Shown: in pieces, positions 37,911 through 49,452 of the stretch
Position numbering within the stretch: position 1 is the first letter of the stretch
Layout: every line of letters begins with the position of its first letter
NCBI GenBank assembly: GCA_000831005.1
Contig: CP007152.1
Coordinates: 992,001-1,056,000 of the forward strand
Direction: 5' to 3'
DNA: 64,000 bases
From: Marinobacter salarius
GTDB taxonomy: Bacteria > Pseudomonadota > Gammaproteobacteria > Pseudomonadales > Oleiphilaceae
The notes under the pieces: model-generated
What the model was told of the DNA's origin: nothing
The model's database searches: none
What the model saw: only the letters and a program-made list of their open reading frames with translations
Program-made: the position numbers and the translations under genes

Positions 37911-38545
37911 TTACGGCTGTAGACGGTCGATGTGCCAGCCATCGTCCTGCCTGACGTATTCAAAGCGGTCATGCAGGCGGCTTGGCCGCCCCTGCCAGAA
38001 CTCGATTCGTTCCGGCACCACGCGGTAACCGCCCCAGAAATCGGGTAGCGGGATCGCCCCGTCCTTGAATCGGCGTTTCATCTCGGCCACTTTCTGTTCC
38101 AGCAAACCGCGGGAGTTGATCGCCCTGCTCTGTTCCGATACCCAGGCACCAATCTGGCTGCCCCGGGGGCGAGAGGTGAAGTACCTCAGGGATTCGGATT
38201 TGCTGACCTTTTCCACATGGCCCTGAATCCGCACCTGGCGGTTCAGCCGATCCAGGGGAACAGCAGGGCGGCTTTTGGATTTTCTGCCATTTCGTGGGCC
38301 TTGCGGCTGCCGTAGTTGGTATAGAACACGAAACCGGCGTCGTCGAAGTATTTCAACAGGACGGTCCGTATGTCGGGCATGCCGTCTCCGCCTGAGGTGG
38401 CCAGTGACATGGCATTGGGCTCGAGAATGCCGGCCTCACGGGCATCCTCGAACCAGACCTGGAATTGTCTGACGGGGTTGTCATCAAGGGCATCGCGCTC
38501 AAGGCCTTCGCTTTCGAAGTCGCGGCGCATATCGCTAATATCCAT
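37911..38545 (-). CDS. pdxH: Pyridoxamine 5'-phosphate oxidase, one frameshift
   Basis: PdxH makes pyridoxal phosphate using FMN. After repair the protein has 211 residues. The FMN site is in [30 protein letters not shown], and the C-terminal half shows [23 protein letters not shown] and [10 protein letters not shown]. The frame breaks near 38246, where GGCCTGAAC has become GGCTGAAC and creates a false stop. The last residues LQP match the family's conserved end. Confidence 0.94.
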
Positions 38546-38748
38546 CCGGGTTTCCTGAATGAGGGATTTCGTTGCCTGAGTCAGTGAAAACAGAATATCG
38601 GGTTCGTTGCCCCATGTCAGTCCATCACCCTCTATAACCCCCCATCACCTTCCTCATCACCCTCCTCATCAACCCATCCGGCTGACAAACCGGTCACCGG
38701 CGGGCTATCCTTGGTGGATAGATTGGCGACAGATCGCGCCTGTCAGCA

Positions 38749-41681
38749 ATGGACAACAAGGAGAGCCCGGTGCCTGCGAACCGCAAACGACGATTGTCTG
38801 CCAGAAATATCTCGATAGTGGTACTGGTTCTGGTGGTGATCTATGCCATCGCCGGGTTTGCGCTATTGCCGTGGTGGCTGGAGCGAACGCTGCCGGAGCG
38901 GCTGGAACAACACATGGGGTGGCAGGCCGAGATTGAAGAGGTCCAGGTGAATCCCTTCGCCATGAGCGTTGAAGCCGTTGGCCTGGAGGCCAGGGAGCTG
39001 AAGGCGAACCGGTGGTTGCCTTTGACAGCCTTTATGCCAACCTCGGGGTCTGGCGATTGCTCACCGGAATTGTCGCGCTGCAGGACATCGAACTGGAAGA
39101 CCCTTACGTTCGCCTGGATTTGCTGGAGGACTACAGTGTCAACTTCGCCCGGGATTGGCAGGCCCATAATCCGGGTGGCGAACAACCGGCGCCCGAGGAC
39201 GCGGATTCCGGAGAACCGCCCAGAATCTATTTTGACCGGATCAGGGTCTCGGGTGGCGAACTGCTGTTCCGGGATTTCAGTCAGCAAGGCCAGGAAGAAT
39301 TTCGGGTTACGCCCCTGGATCTGGCTTTGAACGACCTGGCCACCTGGCCCCGCGAGGACGCCGACAGCAGCTATTACCTGCTGGCGGCGGTCGGCAGCCA
39401 GACCATTGAGTGGGAAGGCGACCTGAGCATCGCCCCTCTCTATTCAAAAGGGTTCCTCAAACTGGGTGACGTGTCCCATGAAACCCTGCAGCATTTTCTC
39501 AAGCCCTATCTTCCCTATCAGCTTCGTAACGGCAGTGTGACCCTTAGCTCGCAGTACGAACTGCGTTCTGCCGGTGAACTGTATCTGACCACCTCGGAGG
39601 GCCAGCTCACGATCGACGATGTCGATCTCGGCGTTGAGGCTGATGCCGATGATGGGCTGCTGAGTGCGGATCGTCTGAGCGTAGGTGATATCCGTTTCGG
39701 GCTTAGCGAACAGGAGCTGTCCACTGGCACCGTGAACATCGATGGTGTCAGCCTGTCACTGCTCCGTGATGCGAACGGCCAGCTCAATCTTCTGGCGCCA
39801 CTTCAGAATAGTGCGGACGAATCAGGTGGTGACGACACTGGCACAGGAGCGCCTTTCCGCTGGACGGTGGCCGGCGTGGAACTGGCCAACAGCGCCGTCA
39901 GTTGGCGGGACGAGCAGCCGCAACTGCCCGCCGAACTGGCCCTTGAGGACCTGTCGATCAGCATCGATGAGATCTCCCATCGCCTGGAGGAACCGGTCAA
40001 TTACAACGCCAGTGGTGCGCTGAACGGTGGTGGGAAACTGTCGATCAATGGTCAGGCCACGTTGGCACCTTTCACGCTGGAAGCCGGGCTGTCTGGCAGC
40101 GGGATTGCCCTGTCGCAGTTTGGCGCCTATATCAACCAGGCGGCGAACCTGGATGTCAGGGATGGCCTGTTGTCTGTCGATGGCAATCTGGATCTGGATC
40201 AACAGCAAGACCCGCTGACGGGTACCTTTAGCGGCACTGGCGAGGTGGCCTCCCTGGATATGCGTCTTGGCGACAGCGATCAGCCCCTGATCCGCTGGCA
40301 GAGCGTGCGCCTGGAACCATTGGAGTACAACGTCGCGCCGGCACGGCTGCAGATTGGCACCATTACCCTGGTGGGTCCTGCGGTGAACGTGGTCCGTGAC
40401 AGCAACGGCACTCATAATGTTGAACGGATTGTCAGGTCCTCGCCGTCGGACGAATCCGCGCCAGCTGGAGAAACAACCAGTAGCGACGGCGAACCCGGCT
40501 TCATCTTCCGCATTGGCCAACTGATGCTGGAAGAAGGTGCCATCTCCTACACCGATCGGACCCTGGACCCGACATTCGCAACCCGGTTCGACCAGTTGCG
40601 CGGCTCAGTAACCGGGCTTAGCAACGTGGCGCCGCAACAGGGCCAGATCTCGATCCAGGGGCGGGTTGGCGATGTGGCAACCATGACGCTGGATGGTTCC
40701 GTGGGCGCCCTGGGCACCGATGATACCAGCGATCTGAAGCTGACCATGGAGAACGTCTCTCTGCCCATGCTGTCACCGTATTTTGGCCGTTACCTGGGAT
40801 ACAGCGTGGACAGTGGCAAGCTCAAGCTTGATCTGGATTATGAGTTTTCCGGCAGCCGTCTGGATGCTGCCAACAGCGTCATCCTGGATCGGCTGGAGCT
40901 TGGAGGCCCCGTTCCGAGTGACGAGGCCGTCAGTGCACCGGTCAAGCTTGGTCTGGCGTTGCTGCGTGACCGGCAGGGTGTCATCGATATCAACCTGCCC
41001 ATCAGCGGAGATCTGGAAAGCCCGGACTTCAGTATCGGTCAGGTTGTTATGAGGACATTCGTAAACCTCGTTGCCAAAGCCGCCACGTCGCCATTCAGCA
41101 TGCTGGGTTCGATTGCGGATTTTGCGGGCTTGTCGGGAGAAGAACTGGGCAATGTGCGTTTTGAAGCGGGGCGCACCGAGCTTGCCGATGGGGAAGGCGT
41201 CAAACTGGAGGCACTGGGCAAGGCCTTGAATGAACGCCCTGGTCTGGCGCTCAATGTTCGTGGAGCGGTCGCACCAGAGGCAGACGGAGACGCGTTACGG
41301 CGGCAGAAACTGTTCGAGCAACTGGACATAGCGGATGGAGCTTCCACGTCTACACGTATCGCCCGGCTTGAGCAGGCGTACGCGGATTCGGATTACGTGG
41401 CGTCGGTGGAAGCTTTCCGAAACGACGTTGCCGGCGGGAACGCAGAACCCGGCGAACAGGAATGGGAGCAGGCGCTGGTGAAGCGACTGATAGCCGATGT
41501 GGAACTGCCACCGGAGGCTTTGGGCAACCTGGCAACATCCCGGGGCGTATGGCTCCGGGAGCAAATGCTGCAGGAGCATGGAGCATCAGAAAATCAGGTA
41601 TACCTGCTTGACCCTGTGCGCGATGCGACGGCCGATGAGGCCGGCACTGTCACCGTCAGCTTTGAGCTGGATGTGCGGTGA
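38749..41681 (+). CDS. AsmA-like DUF748 envelope protein, one frameshift
   Basis: A 977-residue protein with one N-terminal membrane anchor (SIVVLVLVVIYAIAGFALLPWW) followed by a long periplasmic region of repeated beta strands. It belongs to the DUF748/AsmA group, now thought to bridge the periplasm and help lipid transport. Typical pieces are ERLEQHMGWQAEIEEVQVNPFAMSVEAVGLEA, FGRYLGYSVDSGKLKLDLDYEFSG and LGLALLRDRQGVIDINLPISGDLESPDFS. The C-terminus has an OmpA-like or coiled part. The frame breaks near 39004 (AAGGGC expected). Confidence 0.85.
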
Positions 41682-41693
41682 CAGCGGCTGGGA

Positions 41694-42573
41694 TCAAGGC
41701 GCTGCTGGCTCGGGGATGCCCGGCGGCAACTGGAGGTCGCGTTTATAGACAAATTGCTGGTACCGCCCGTCTTTGAACAGCGGCGACAGCAGTTGCTCCA
41801 ATGTGGTTGCGTCGATGGGGCCGTTGTCCCGTGCCATGATATGGAGGAGATAGGTCTGATCGGGGGTATCGGACACCAGGAACCTGTCACTGTCCTCGGG
41901 GTTGTCGTTCAGGTGGCTCTGAAGATAGGAGCGACTGACCACAGCCACTTCGGCCAGTGACGGACGGTCCGCCTTGATCAGGTCAAGATTACGGCTGTGG
42001 CTATGGGAGAACTCGATATTGAATCGTTTCTCAAGCTCGGCGTTATCCGTAGACAGGCCGGCGAAGCATAGTGATAGCCCGAGATAGCAACGAGCTGTCG
42101 CTCGGTGACGTTGTCAAAGAAGCTTTGGTCACGGCCGGGTTTGTTGAGGGCGACATAGACGTCTTCGTCCATCAGAATTGGTCGGGTAGCGTTAACAGGC
42201 AGGTTTTCCCAGCCCCAGCTCGGGTTCTCAAAGAAAATAACGTCGTACAATCCGGCGTGGAAATCCAGGTGTCTGCGTTTTGGGGAAGTGTAGACAATCC
42301 GGAACGTGACCTTGTCGTTAGTTGAATCCAGCTCTCTTAACAGGTCACCGAGTAAGCCTCCACCTTGTTTTCACTGTTCACACTGGCCACCGGAGGGAAA
42401 TTATAAACGCCGACAGCGATGTTGGTCTGGGCCGAAACAGTGGTTGTAACACCGAGAGTCAGTGTTAAGCCCAGTATCAGAAGGGTGACTTTCAGCGGAT
42501 GTCTGCGCTTTAATCCGAGTTGGAGTTTCAAGGTAGAGTGCTTCCCGGCATCAAGGTTTGAACGTCCATTCAC
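41694..42573 (-). CDS. Periplasmic substrate-binding protein (SBP_bac_3-like), two frameshifts
   Basis: About 293 residues after repair. A signal peptide (LKVTLLILGLTLTLGVTTTVSAQ) is followed by VGVYNFPPVASVNSENKVEG, LYDVIFFENPSWGWENLP and a C-terminal YQQFVYKRDLQLPPGIPEP. It looks like a solitary binding protein or sensor-type PBP2 of the kind common in marine Gammaproteobacteria. Breaks near 42357 and 42066 are both GGC read as GC. No permease or ATPase lies nearby. It converges on the DUF748 gene with 12 bases between stops. Confidence 0.75.
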
Positions 42574-42641
42574 ATTACCACTATTTAATCTTAGTCAGAA
42601 GAGGCCAACAATAAACTCATGCAAAACGTGAAGCGCCCATT

Positions 42642-43235
42642 ATGAAACGCCCTCTCAGTCATTTTTTTGCCTATGTGTCTCGCCTGCGGTGGATCAAGCG
42701 ATGGGGGCTGATGCGCAACGCGATTGAGGAAAATGTCGCCACTCATTCCTGGGAGGTGGCTACCCTGGCCCATGCGCTTGCGATTATCCGTAACCGGCAT
42801 TTTGGCGGGCAGGTCAACGCTGACCGGATCGCTGCCGCAGCGCTCTACCATGATGCCACAGAGGTTATTACAGGCGATATGCCGACACCGGTCAAATACC
42901 ATTCGCAGGTTATGCGGGAAGCGTTCGGAGACATCGAGCACAAGGCGGAGGCCGAGCTACTGGCGCTGCTACCGGCGGACCTGCAGGAGGATTTTGCGCC
43001 CTATGTTCGCGAATCCGGATGGGAGCAGGAGGAGAAGGAATTGATCAAGGCGGCCGACCGGCTCTCGGCGTTGTTGAAATGCCAGGCTGAGATACAGGCG
43101 GGCAACAAGGAGTTTGAGCCTGCGGCGGGTCACATCCTGAAAAAGCTGGAGGATGACGCCCTGCCGGAAGTGATGTATTTCCTGGAAGTGTTTGCGCCGG
43201 GTTATCAGCGGCCCCTCGACAACCTCCTGGAATAG
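42642..43235 (+). CDS. yfbR: HD-domain 5'-deoxynucleotidase (YfbR)
   Basis: YfbR dephosphorylates dNMPs in the cytosol. The 197-residue protein has the HD ligands in ENVATHSWEVATLAHALA (His) and AALYHDATEVITGDMPTPVKY (HD), and the last metal Asp in LIKAADRLSALLKC. The length matches the family. It is flanked by convergent SPFH gene and divergent binding-protein gene. Confidence 0.94.
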   Translation: MKRPLSHFFAYVSRLRWIKRWGLMRNAIEENVATHSWEVATLAHALAIIRNRHFGGQVNADRIAAAALYHDATEVITGDMPTPVKYHSQVMREAFGDIEHKAEAELLALLPADLQEDFAPYVRESGWEQEEKELIKAADRLSALLKCQAEIQAGNKEFEPAAGHILKKLEDDALPEVMYFLEVFAPGYQRPLDNLLE

Positions 43236-43267
43236 AGGTTGCCGAAGCCGCTGAGTGTCCGGATGTT

Positions 43268-44301
43268 CTAGCTGTTGCCGGCTGACGCCACCATGCCACC
43301 GCGCAGGCCATCCTGTTTCACGCTCTGGCACACGATGTCTTCGGGGCTGCCTGCCAGTTCCCGGAACATGCCCATGGAACCCAGCAGGGCGGATGACTCG
43401 TAGGGCACGAAGACCCGTTCCCCTTCCTTGGCCATGTTCGGCAGTACCTTGATGTAGCTTTGCCCCAGCAAATAGCCGATAACGGTCTGCTTGTTCTCTT
43501 CGGTGTCACCCATGGCACTCAAGACCAGGCGAATGGATTCCTGCTCACCCTGGGCACGCAGGATGGCAGATTCCTTGTCGCCCTGAGCGTTGAGAATGGC
43601 GGATTCCCGCTGGCCCTGGGCCATGGCAATAGCGGCGGACTTCTCACCTTCGGCCTCGGTCACCGTGGCGCGACGCTTACGCTCGGCGGCCATCTGCAGG
43701 CGCATGGCTTCTTCCACCTCTTCCGGCATGCTGATGTCCTGAACTTCAACGCGAGTCAGCTTCACACCCCACTTTGACGCCGCTTCTTCCATTTCGGCCT
43801 GGATGGCGTTGTTCACTTCGCTACGGGATTCAAACAGCTTGTCCAGCTCCATCTTACCCACCACGGAGCGCAGGGTGGTTTTGGCCAAACCTCGACCGCC
43901 TGGCTCATGTTGGCCACTTCGTAAACCGCACGGCGTGGGTCGATAATCTGGTAGTAAAGCGCGCCGTTGATGTTTACGGTGACGTTGTCGGTGGTTACCA
44001 CCGGCTGTCCGGGGAAGTCCATGACGGTTTCGCGGCGGTCAATGCGGGTTTCGAAACTGCTGCTTGGATGATACTCGTCGCCGATGCGCACGTAGCGGGT
44101 CATGGTGATGGCGCGCGGGCGCTCAATGAAGGGGATGATGATGTTAACACCACTCTCCAGTATGCGATTGAATGACCCTAGCCGCTCGATCACCATCACT
44201 TCGGACTGGCGCACAATCACCAGGCCCTTGGCGATGATGAAAATGCCAATGACGACGAAAATAAGGCTGATCACCAGCCCCGGGGAAACCACGTTTTCCA
44301 T
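43268..44301 (-). CDS. SPFH/Band 7 membrane protein (QmcA/stomatin-like), one frameshift
   Basis: 344 residues after repair. An N-terminal membrane helix (LVISLIFVVIGIFIIAKGLVIV) is followed by the SPFH domain: ESGVNIIIPFIERPRAI, TTDNVTVNINGALYYQIIDPRRAVYEV, KWGVKLTRVEVQDISMPEEVEEAM. Then comes a charged coiled coil rich in AQG and EKES repeats. The frame breaks near 43891 (GGGTTT expected, GGTTT present). It is paired with an NfeD gene 2 bases upstream, the usual SPFH-NfeD arrangement for membrane microdomain maintenance. Confidence 0.92.
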
Positions 44302-44303
44302 GT

Positions 44304-44762
44304 TTACTGCTCCTTTTTAGTGATCGTGTGAACAACGGCAGTGGTGCCGTCAAAACGTTCGAAAGTAACCTCGGTGCCTGCGGGCAGTTCGGTCATGCCG
44401 GTATCGCTGGTACGCAGGCGATAGAAGTCGCCGTTGACCTTGATGCCACTGGCGCCGTCAAAATCGCGCTTCAGCGTGCGATACTGCTTGCCCTGCTCGA
44501 CGCCGGTGCCGGTTGTCCCGTAAGCGACACCCTTGGGGGAAAACCTCGGTTTGATCCAGCGAATGGCAATGGGTACCAGAATGCCCGAAAACACGCCCAT
44601 ACCGACCAGTTGCCATTCGAAAGGCGCGCCGAGAGCGGTCAACAGCGCCGTTAAAGCAGCTGCGATCCCCAGTGCCAGTAGCACCAGCACACCAGACGTC
44701 AGTTCTGCGAGACTCAATACGAGGGCGAGTATCAGCCAGAAATGCGTGAGACTCCATTCCAT
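44304..44762 (-). CDS. NfeD-family membrane protein
   Basis: A 152-residue short-form NfeD (NfeD1b type). It has three N-terminal helices (LILALVLSLAELTSGVLVLLALGIAAALTAL) and a C-terminal OB-fold domain (GTTGTGVEQGKQYRTLKRDFDGASGIKVNGDFYRLRTS). It lacks the ClpP-type protease domain. It is the first gene of a two-gene operon with the SPFH protein, with which NfeD proteins associate. Confidence 0.9.
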   Translation of the reverse strand: MEWSLTHFWLILALVLSLAELTSGVLVLLALGIAAALTALLTALGAPFEWQLVGMGVFSGILVPIAIRWIKPRFSPKGVAYGTTGTGVEQGKQYRTLKRDFDGASGIKVNGDFYRLRTSDTGMTELPAGTEVTFERFDGTTAVVHTITKKEQ

Positions 44763-45000
44763 ACAGCAACATCCACTAGTGACAGGAAAAAGGGTTGGCC
44801 AGGAGATTGTAACCAAACCCGGCCAACGTCGTCCCGGATTGTGCACATTCGTGGGGACGGAGTCACGATATTCGTGGTGTTGCTGAACCCCGGGTATCGG
44901 GTGGCCCGAATGCCCCGGTCATAGGCGCGCTTTTGCCATATCCAGCGGCCCGACACCTGTTAGAGTAAGCAACACATCGCACAACAAGAGGTCATCGTCC

Positions 45001-45816
45001 ATGAAAGATCTGAACAACAGGGTAGCCGTGGTTACCGGCGCGGGTTCCGGCATAGGCCGGGCGCTGGCCGTGGCACTGGCGGAAAAGGGCTGTCGCCTGG
45101 CGCTTTCCGATGTCAACGAGACAGGCCTTGCGGAAACCGCAGCTGGCTGTAGCGGGGCGGAAGTTCGCACCTATACCCTGGATGTCTCAGACCGGGATGC
45201 CATCTACGCTCATGCTGAGCAGGTCGCCAGGGATTTCGGCCAGGTGAACCTGGTGATTAACAACGCCGGCGTTGCCCTGTCCGCATCTGTGCGGGAGATG
45301 ACCGACGATGACTTCAAGTGGATCATGGACATCGATTTCTGGGGCGTGGCCCATGGTACCCGGGCCTTCCTGCCGCACCTGATCGCCTCCGGGGATGGTC
45401 ACGTGGTGAATATTTCCAGCGTGTTCGGACTTATTGGCGTACCCAAGCAAAGCGCTTATAACGCGGCTAAATTCGCAGTTCGTGGCTTTACCGAGTCACT
45501 GCGCCAGGAAATGAAGCTGGAAAAGCAGTCGGTCGCGGTGAGCTGCGTTCATCCCGGTGGCATCCGCACCAACATTGCGAATGCGGCGCGTATGGGTAAA
45601 TCGGAGAACGCCGAAGCCCAGCGCAAGGGCTTCGACAAGATCGCCATGACCACTCCGGAAAAGGCGGCGAATATTATCGTCCGTGGCATTCTGAAAGATG
45701 AATCCCGAATTCTGGTCGGGCCCGATGCCTGGGGTATCGATGCCCTGAACCGGGTTCTGGGGTCCGCCTACCAGCCTCTGGTTGAGCGTTTTTCGCGGAA
45801 AAATCTTTACGTCTGA
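45001..45816 (+). CDS. Short-chain dehydrogenase/reductase
   Basis: A 271-residue classical SDR. The cofactor motif is TGAGSGIGRA at 13-22, the structural NNAG is at about 86, and the catalytic Ser-Tyr-Lys are in VNISSVFGLIGVPKQSAYNAAKFAV. The acidic residue in LSDVNE after beta-2 favours NAD. The C-terminal segment PDAWGIDALNRVLGSAYQPLVERF resembles SDRs that act on long-chain or hydrophobic alcohols in Marinobacter and Acinetobacter. Substrate not determined. Confidence 0.88.
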   Translation: MKDLNNRVAVVTGAGSGIGRALAVALAEKGCRLALSDVNETGLAETAAGCSGAEVRTYTLDVSDRDAIYAHAEQVARDFGQVNLVINNAGVALSASVREMTDDDFKWIMDIDFWGVAHGTRAFLPHLIASGDGHVVNISSVFGLIGVPKQSAYNAAKFAVRGFTESLRQEMKLEKQSVAVSCVHPGGIRTNIANAARMGKSENAEAQRKGFDKIAMTTPEKAANIIVRGILKDESRILVGPDAWGIDALNRVLGSAYQPLVERFSRKNLYV

Positions 45817-45955
45817 AACCCTTTTTCATGCTTGCCGTATTTCGGTGGTTTCGCGGCAGTTCGCCGGGATGATTGAAGCCCAGTGACTGCCGCTGTATAT
45901 TTTGCATACAGCCACCGATATTCCAATCTCGCTGTATTTCAGGGAAAGAGGCAGC

Positions 45956-47052
45956 ATGAACACTCCCCAGCACCCGGACCTTGGTGCGTCGCTTGAACAA
46001 AGCCGCTCAGGCCTCCGGGACACCCACCGTCGTTCGTTGATGCGAGCACTGTTTCTCGTGACCGCCTCTGCACTGGTGGTTTTTGGCTGCCTGCAGATTC
46101 TGAACGGCTATATCTGGCTCGCGACGGGGGAGCTCATTGCGAGCCTTATCCTTTTCTTTGGGGTTACCCGAATCAATCGCACACCTCGTCTCCAGGTCTG
46201 GATCTACAGTTATCTGGTGACGGGATTTTCCTTCGCCTTGATGATCATGCTGGTACCGAAGCCTCGGTGTCTGCCTTCGTGTGGGTGCTGATGATACCGG
46301 TTCTGGCGTATTTGCTGCTGGGAAAGAAAGAAGGTTTCCTGCTCAGCGCGCCGTTCGTGGTGGCGGGCTGCGTCACTTACTACTTCCACCTGGAGTTCGT
46401 CGCTGATGCCGGCGGCGTGATCGACCTGCTAAACATGGTGCTCTGCGCCATCCTGATGCTGAGTTTTATCCATCTTTATGAAGCCCGTCGTGAGGAAGCC
46501 GAGCAAAAATTGTTCACTCTTGCACAGACTGATGCACTCACAGGGCTGGCCAATCGTGCGAACTTCCAGAGCACCCTGGCCCGCACCATCGCAGAGTGTG
46601 CCCGCAGTGGCTCGGGATTTGCCCTGGTGATTATGGACATCGACCACTTCAAGGTAGTGAATGACACCATGGGCCATGACGCCGGAGACCACGTTCTGCA
46701 AAACATTGGCAAGCAGCTCACCGAACGTCTGCGGACCACCGACGCAGTGGGACGATTGGGCGGAGAGGAATTCGGGTTGATTCTGCGGGATGTGAAACTC
46801 GAGGATTCGTTCCAGTTAATGGACGAGTTGCGCCAGCGTATTGCCGACAGCGAACTTCCTTATGGTGATGCCCTGATCCGGGTGACCGCATCGTTCGGAA
46901 TTGCGCATTATCCCGATCATGCCATCGAAGCCGAGTCCTTGTTCCGGATTGCCGACCGCTGCCTGTTCAGCAGCAAGCGGGCCGGGCGCAATCGGGTCGC
47001 CAGGGCGGGCCTTTCGCCGGTCAAAGGCCCGCTTGCGACAGCAAGGACTTAG
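45956..47052 (+). CDS. Membrane-bound diguanylate cyclase (GGDEF), one frameshift
   Basis: 365 residues after repair. The first 190 form six hydrophobic helices without a known sensor domain. The catalytic domain has GGEEF in RLGGEEFGLIL, the metal Asp in VIMDIDHFKVVNDTMGHDAGD, and an inhibitory site RTTD exactly five residues before GGEEF, so product inhibition by c-di-GMP is likely. The frame breaks near 46259 (CCCG expected, CCG present). ATG 45956 follows AGGGAAAGAGG. No EAL domain is present. Confidence 0.9.
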
Positions 47053-47081
47053 TGATCATCCAGGGTTACTGACATACAGGG

Positions 47082-47972
47082 TTACTGAATAGTCCGGCGA
47101 TTTCCCTTCTGATACTGCGGGGCAATGTACTCGTTGATCTGCTCCTTGAAGCGGGCAATCAGTTCGCTGTTGTCGTGGTCCCAAGGGTGGAATCCCGGCT
47201 TGAAGTATTCCAGCCAGGTGGGGATCAGGCTGGAGAAGGTGCCGTTTTTGCCCCACATCCGCCACAAGCCGCGGGCAGAGTCTTTCAGTGAGAAGTTCTT
47301 CGGATCGTTCAGCATCATCCGGGTGGTGAAGTAACTGGCCATCACGCCCAATGCGGCTGTACTGAATGCCAGGTAAAACGTGCGCTCGGCATAGGTGCCG
47401 CCGACCTGGTTGAACACGTCGTAGGTCACCGCTTTGTGCTCGGTTTCCTCAATGGCGTGCCACACCCACAGCGGGCGCATGGTTTCATGCATGTCTTCGC
47501 GAACGTCGCTGCGCTCCAGCAGCATGTCCGCCATCATCGCGGTCATATGTTCCAGGGCGCAGGTGATGGCCAGTTGGTGCCGTTTTGGAAGCTTCTTGGC
47601 AATGCCCAAAACCACTTCCAGGTGTTCTTCCAGTTCCTCCACTGGCATGCCCTGATCCCGCACGTGCTGGTTCATGGACTTGTGTTCCAGCGAGTGCATG
47701 GCTTCCTGGCCGATAAAGCCTCTGACTTCTTTTTTCAGCTTGGGATCGTTGATCTGATCCTGATAGTAGCGGACCGAATCCACGAAAAACTGCTCGCCCT
47801 GCGGGAACAGCACAGACAGGGCGTTCATGGTGTGGCTCAGGATATAGCTGTTGTCCAGCCAGTAATGGGGAACCTTCTCCCCGAATTCAAACCCCATGCG
47901 CTGTGGCTTGATGGCAACGTTGTCCGGGGTGCGTGCAACCGGCTTTGACTCAGTGGTTTTCGTTCTCAGCAT
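47082..47972 (-). CDS. PF10118-type putative metal-dependent hydrolase
   Basis: A 296-residue protein of the PF10118 group. Ferritin-like helices carry possible metal ligands: GFIGQEAMHSLEHKSMNQHV, CALEHMTAMMADMLLERSD and WVWHAIEETEHKAVTYDVF. The E/H pattern suggests a di-metal site, but activity is not proven for the family. A central hydrophobic stretch (FSTAALGVMASYF) is present. It is divergent from an AraC-type regulator of the family that often controls lipid or hydrocarbon genes next to PF10118. Confidence 0.85.
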   Translation of the reverse strand: MLRTKTTESKPVARTPDNVAIKPQRMGFEFGEKVPHYWLDNSYILSHTMNALSVLFPQGEQFFVDSVRYYQDQINDPKLKKEVRGFIGQEAMHSLEHKSMNQHVRDQGMPVEELEEHLEVVLGIAKKLPKRHQLAITCALEHMTAMMADMLLERSDVREDMHETMRPLWVWHAIEETEHKAVTYDVFNQVGGTYAERTFYLAFSTAALGVMASYFTTRMMLNDPKNFSLKDSARGLWRMWGKNGTFSSLIPTWLEYFKPGFHPWDHDNSELIARFKEQINEYIAPQYQKGNRRTIQ

Positions 47973-48216
47973 ATCGTTACTCCTGCGCTTGGGCGCTATG
48001 GCTGATGTGATGGGACCAGTGTGTGTGAGTCAACGCGGGCTTTGAATGCGAAAAGGGGACGGCCATCGTGGATTAGGGGCCAGGGGCGGCCTCAATTGAC
48101 TATGCTGACGTGGTTGCCGGTGCCTCCAGTCACAGTGTGGCTGCGCCGGGCTTCTGATAGCATCGGTGGCAGTGAGTCTTCCCACAACAAATCTCACACA
48201 ACGAAAAGGAACCTGC

Positions 48217-49323
48217 ATGGCGAACCCGGGCCCGGAAAAAGAACGGCAGATGTTGGGACTGTTCCTGGTTCCCGGTGTGTACCTCCGGGTGCTGGCGGAT
48301 GTGGTGCGGCAGTTGGGCCACAACGACCGTGCTCTGTACGAAGGCATGGCATTCACGCCCCAGGATCTGAAATCCAATGACAGCCGGGTGTTTGTCACCG
48401 ATGCGATTGTAATGGTGGATCGGGCTCTGAACCTGGCCAGCAAAGACGGCTTGAGCTTCATGCTGGCGCGGGAACTGCGGGTCACCATCCATGGCACCCT
48501 CGGCTTCGCCGCCCTGACCAGCCCCACACTCGCTGGCGCCCTGGATTCGGTAAGGCGCTACCTGCAGTTGCGTGTGCCCTTCCTCACTATGACCCTGACC
48601 GACACCGGCGACCATGTGTTGGTGCGGTTGCGCTCCGAGTTCGACGTGCCCACCCAGTACCGTTTTCTGGCGGAAACCGTCAGTGCCACGCTGATGATGC
48701 TGGCGGAACAACTGATCGACCGGGAGGATGCGGAAAAACGAGGATTCCCGCTGGTGGATGGCAAGCTCCCTGGCGTGAAGGTACAACTGACTTCTCCGGA
48801 GCCGGCCTATTACCCCAGGTTTGCGCCCCAGCTACCGGTACCTTTCGAGTATGGCCAGCCCGAGGAAACCATGGTGTTTCCCAAGGGCCTGCTGGACACC
48901 CGCATGCGCCTGGCGGATGCGGAAGCATCCCGGATGGCACGGGACCAGTGCGAGTTCGAACTGCAAAAAGCCCTGAAAGACCAGGGCGACATCACCTATG
49001 CCATCCGCAACATGCTCCACATGATGCCCGGGCCGCTGCCATCCCTGGAGGCCATGGCGGAGCGCTTCTGCGTGTCGTCCCGCACCCTGAAGCGACGGCT
49101 GGCGGAGAAGGACACCACCTACCGGGAAATTGTCGAAGCGGTACTGAAAGACCGCGCCATCCAGTTGCTGCGTTATACCAATCAGTCCGTCAGCGAGATC
49201 GCCTATGAGCTGGGCTACGCGGACCTGTCCAACTTCAGCCGTGCCTTCCGCAAGTGGACCGGAAAGTCGGCCAGCGAGTTCCGCGAGGGCGGTCCGGACC
49301 CGGCACCCGAGGTTGGTCCCTGA
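48217..49323 (+). CDS. AraC-family regulator with arabinose-binding-like N-terminal domain
   Basis: A 368-residue regulator. The N-terminal 200 residues are of the Arabinose_bd/OruR type (AFTPQDLKSNDSRVFVTDAI, TIHGTLGFAALTSPTLAGAL). The C-terminal 100 hold two helix-turn-helix motifs: LEAMAERFCVSSRTLKRRLAEKDTTY and QSVSEIAYELGYADLSNFSRAFRKWTG. ATG 48217 follows AAAAGGA. It is divergent from the PF10118 gene and upstream of the TRAP operon, and could regulate either. Confidence 0.9.
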   Translation: MANPGPEKERQMLGLFLVPGVYLRVLADVVRQLGHNDRALYEGMAFTPQDLKSNDSRVFVTDAIVMVDRALNLASKDGLSFMLARELRVTIHGTLGFAALTSPTLAGALDSVRRYLQLRVPFLTMTLTDTGDHVLVRLRSEFDVPTQYRFLAETVSATLMMLAEQLIDREDAEKRGFPLVDGKLPGVKVQLTSPEPAYYPRFAPQLPVPFEYGQPEETMVFPKGLLDTRMRLADAEASRMARDQCEFELQKALKDQGDITYAIRNMLHMMPGPLPSLEAMAERFCVSSRTLKRRLAEKDTTYREIVEAVLKDRAIQLLRYTNQSVSEIAYELGYADLSNFSRAFRKWTGKSASEFREGGPDPAPEVGP

Positions 49324-49452
49324 CAACGATCTTCCGGTCATGCGACAGATTAAAAATGCTGTGCTAGCTTAAAAGTTTGCTACAGAAAAACAGCAGTCCA
49401 TGGCCACTCGGCTGTCTGACTGGCTCACTAACGCATTGAGTGGGGGCTGTGG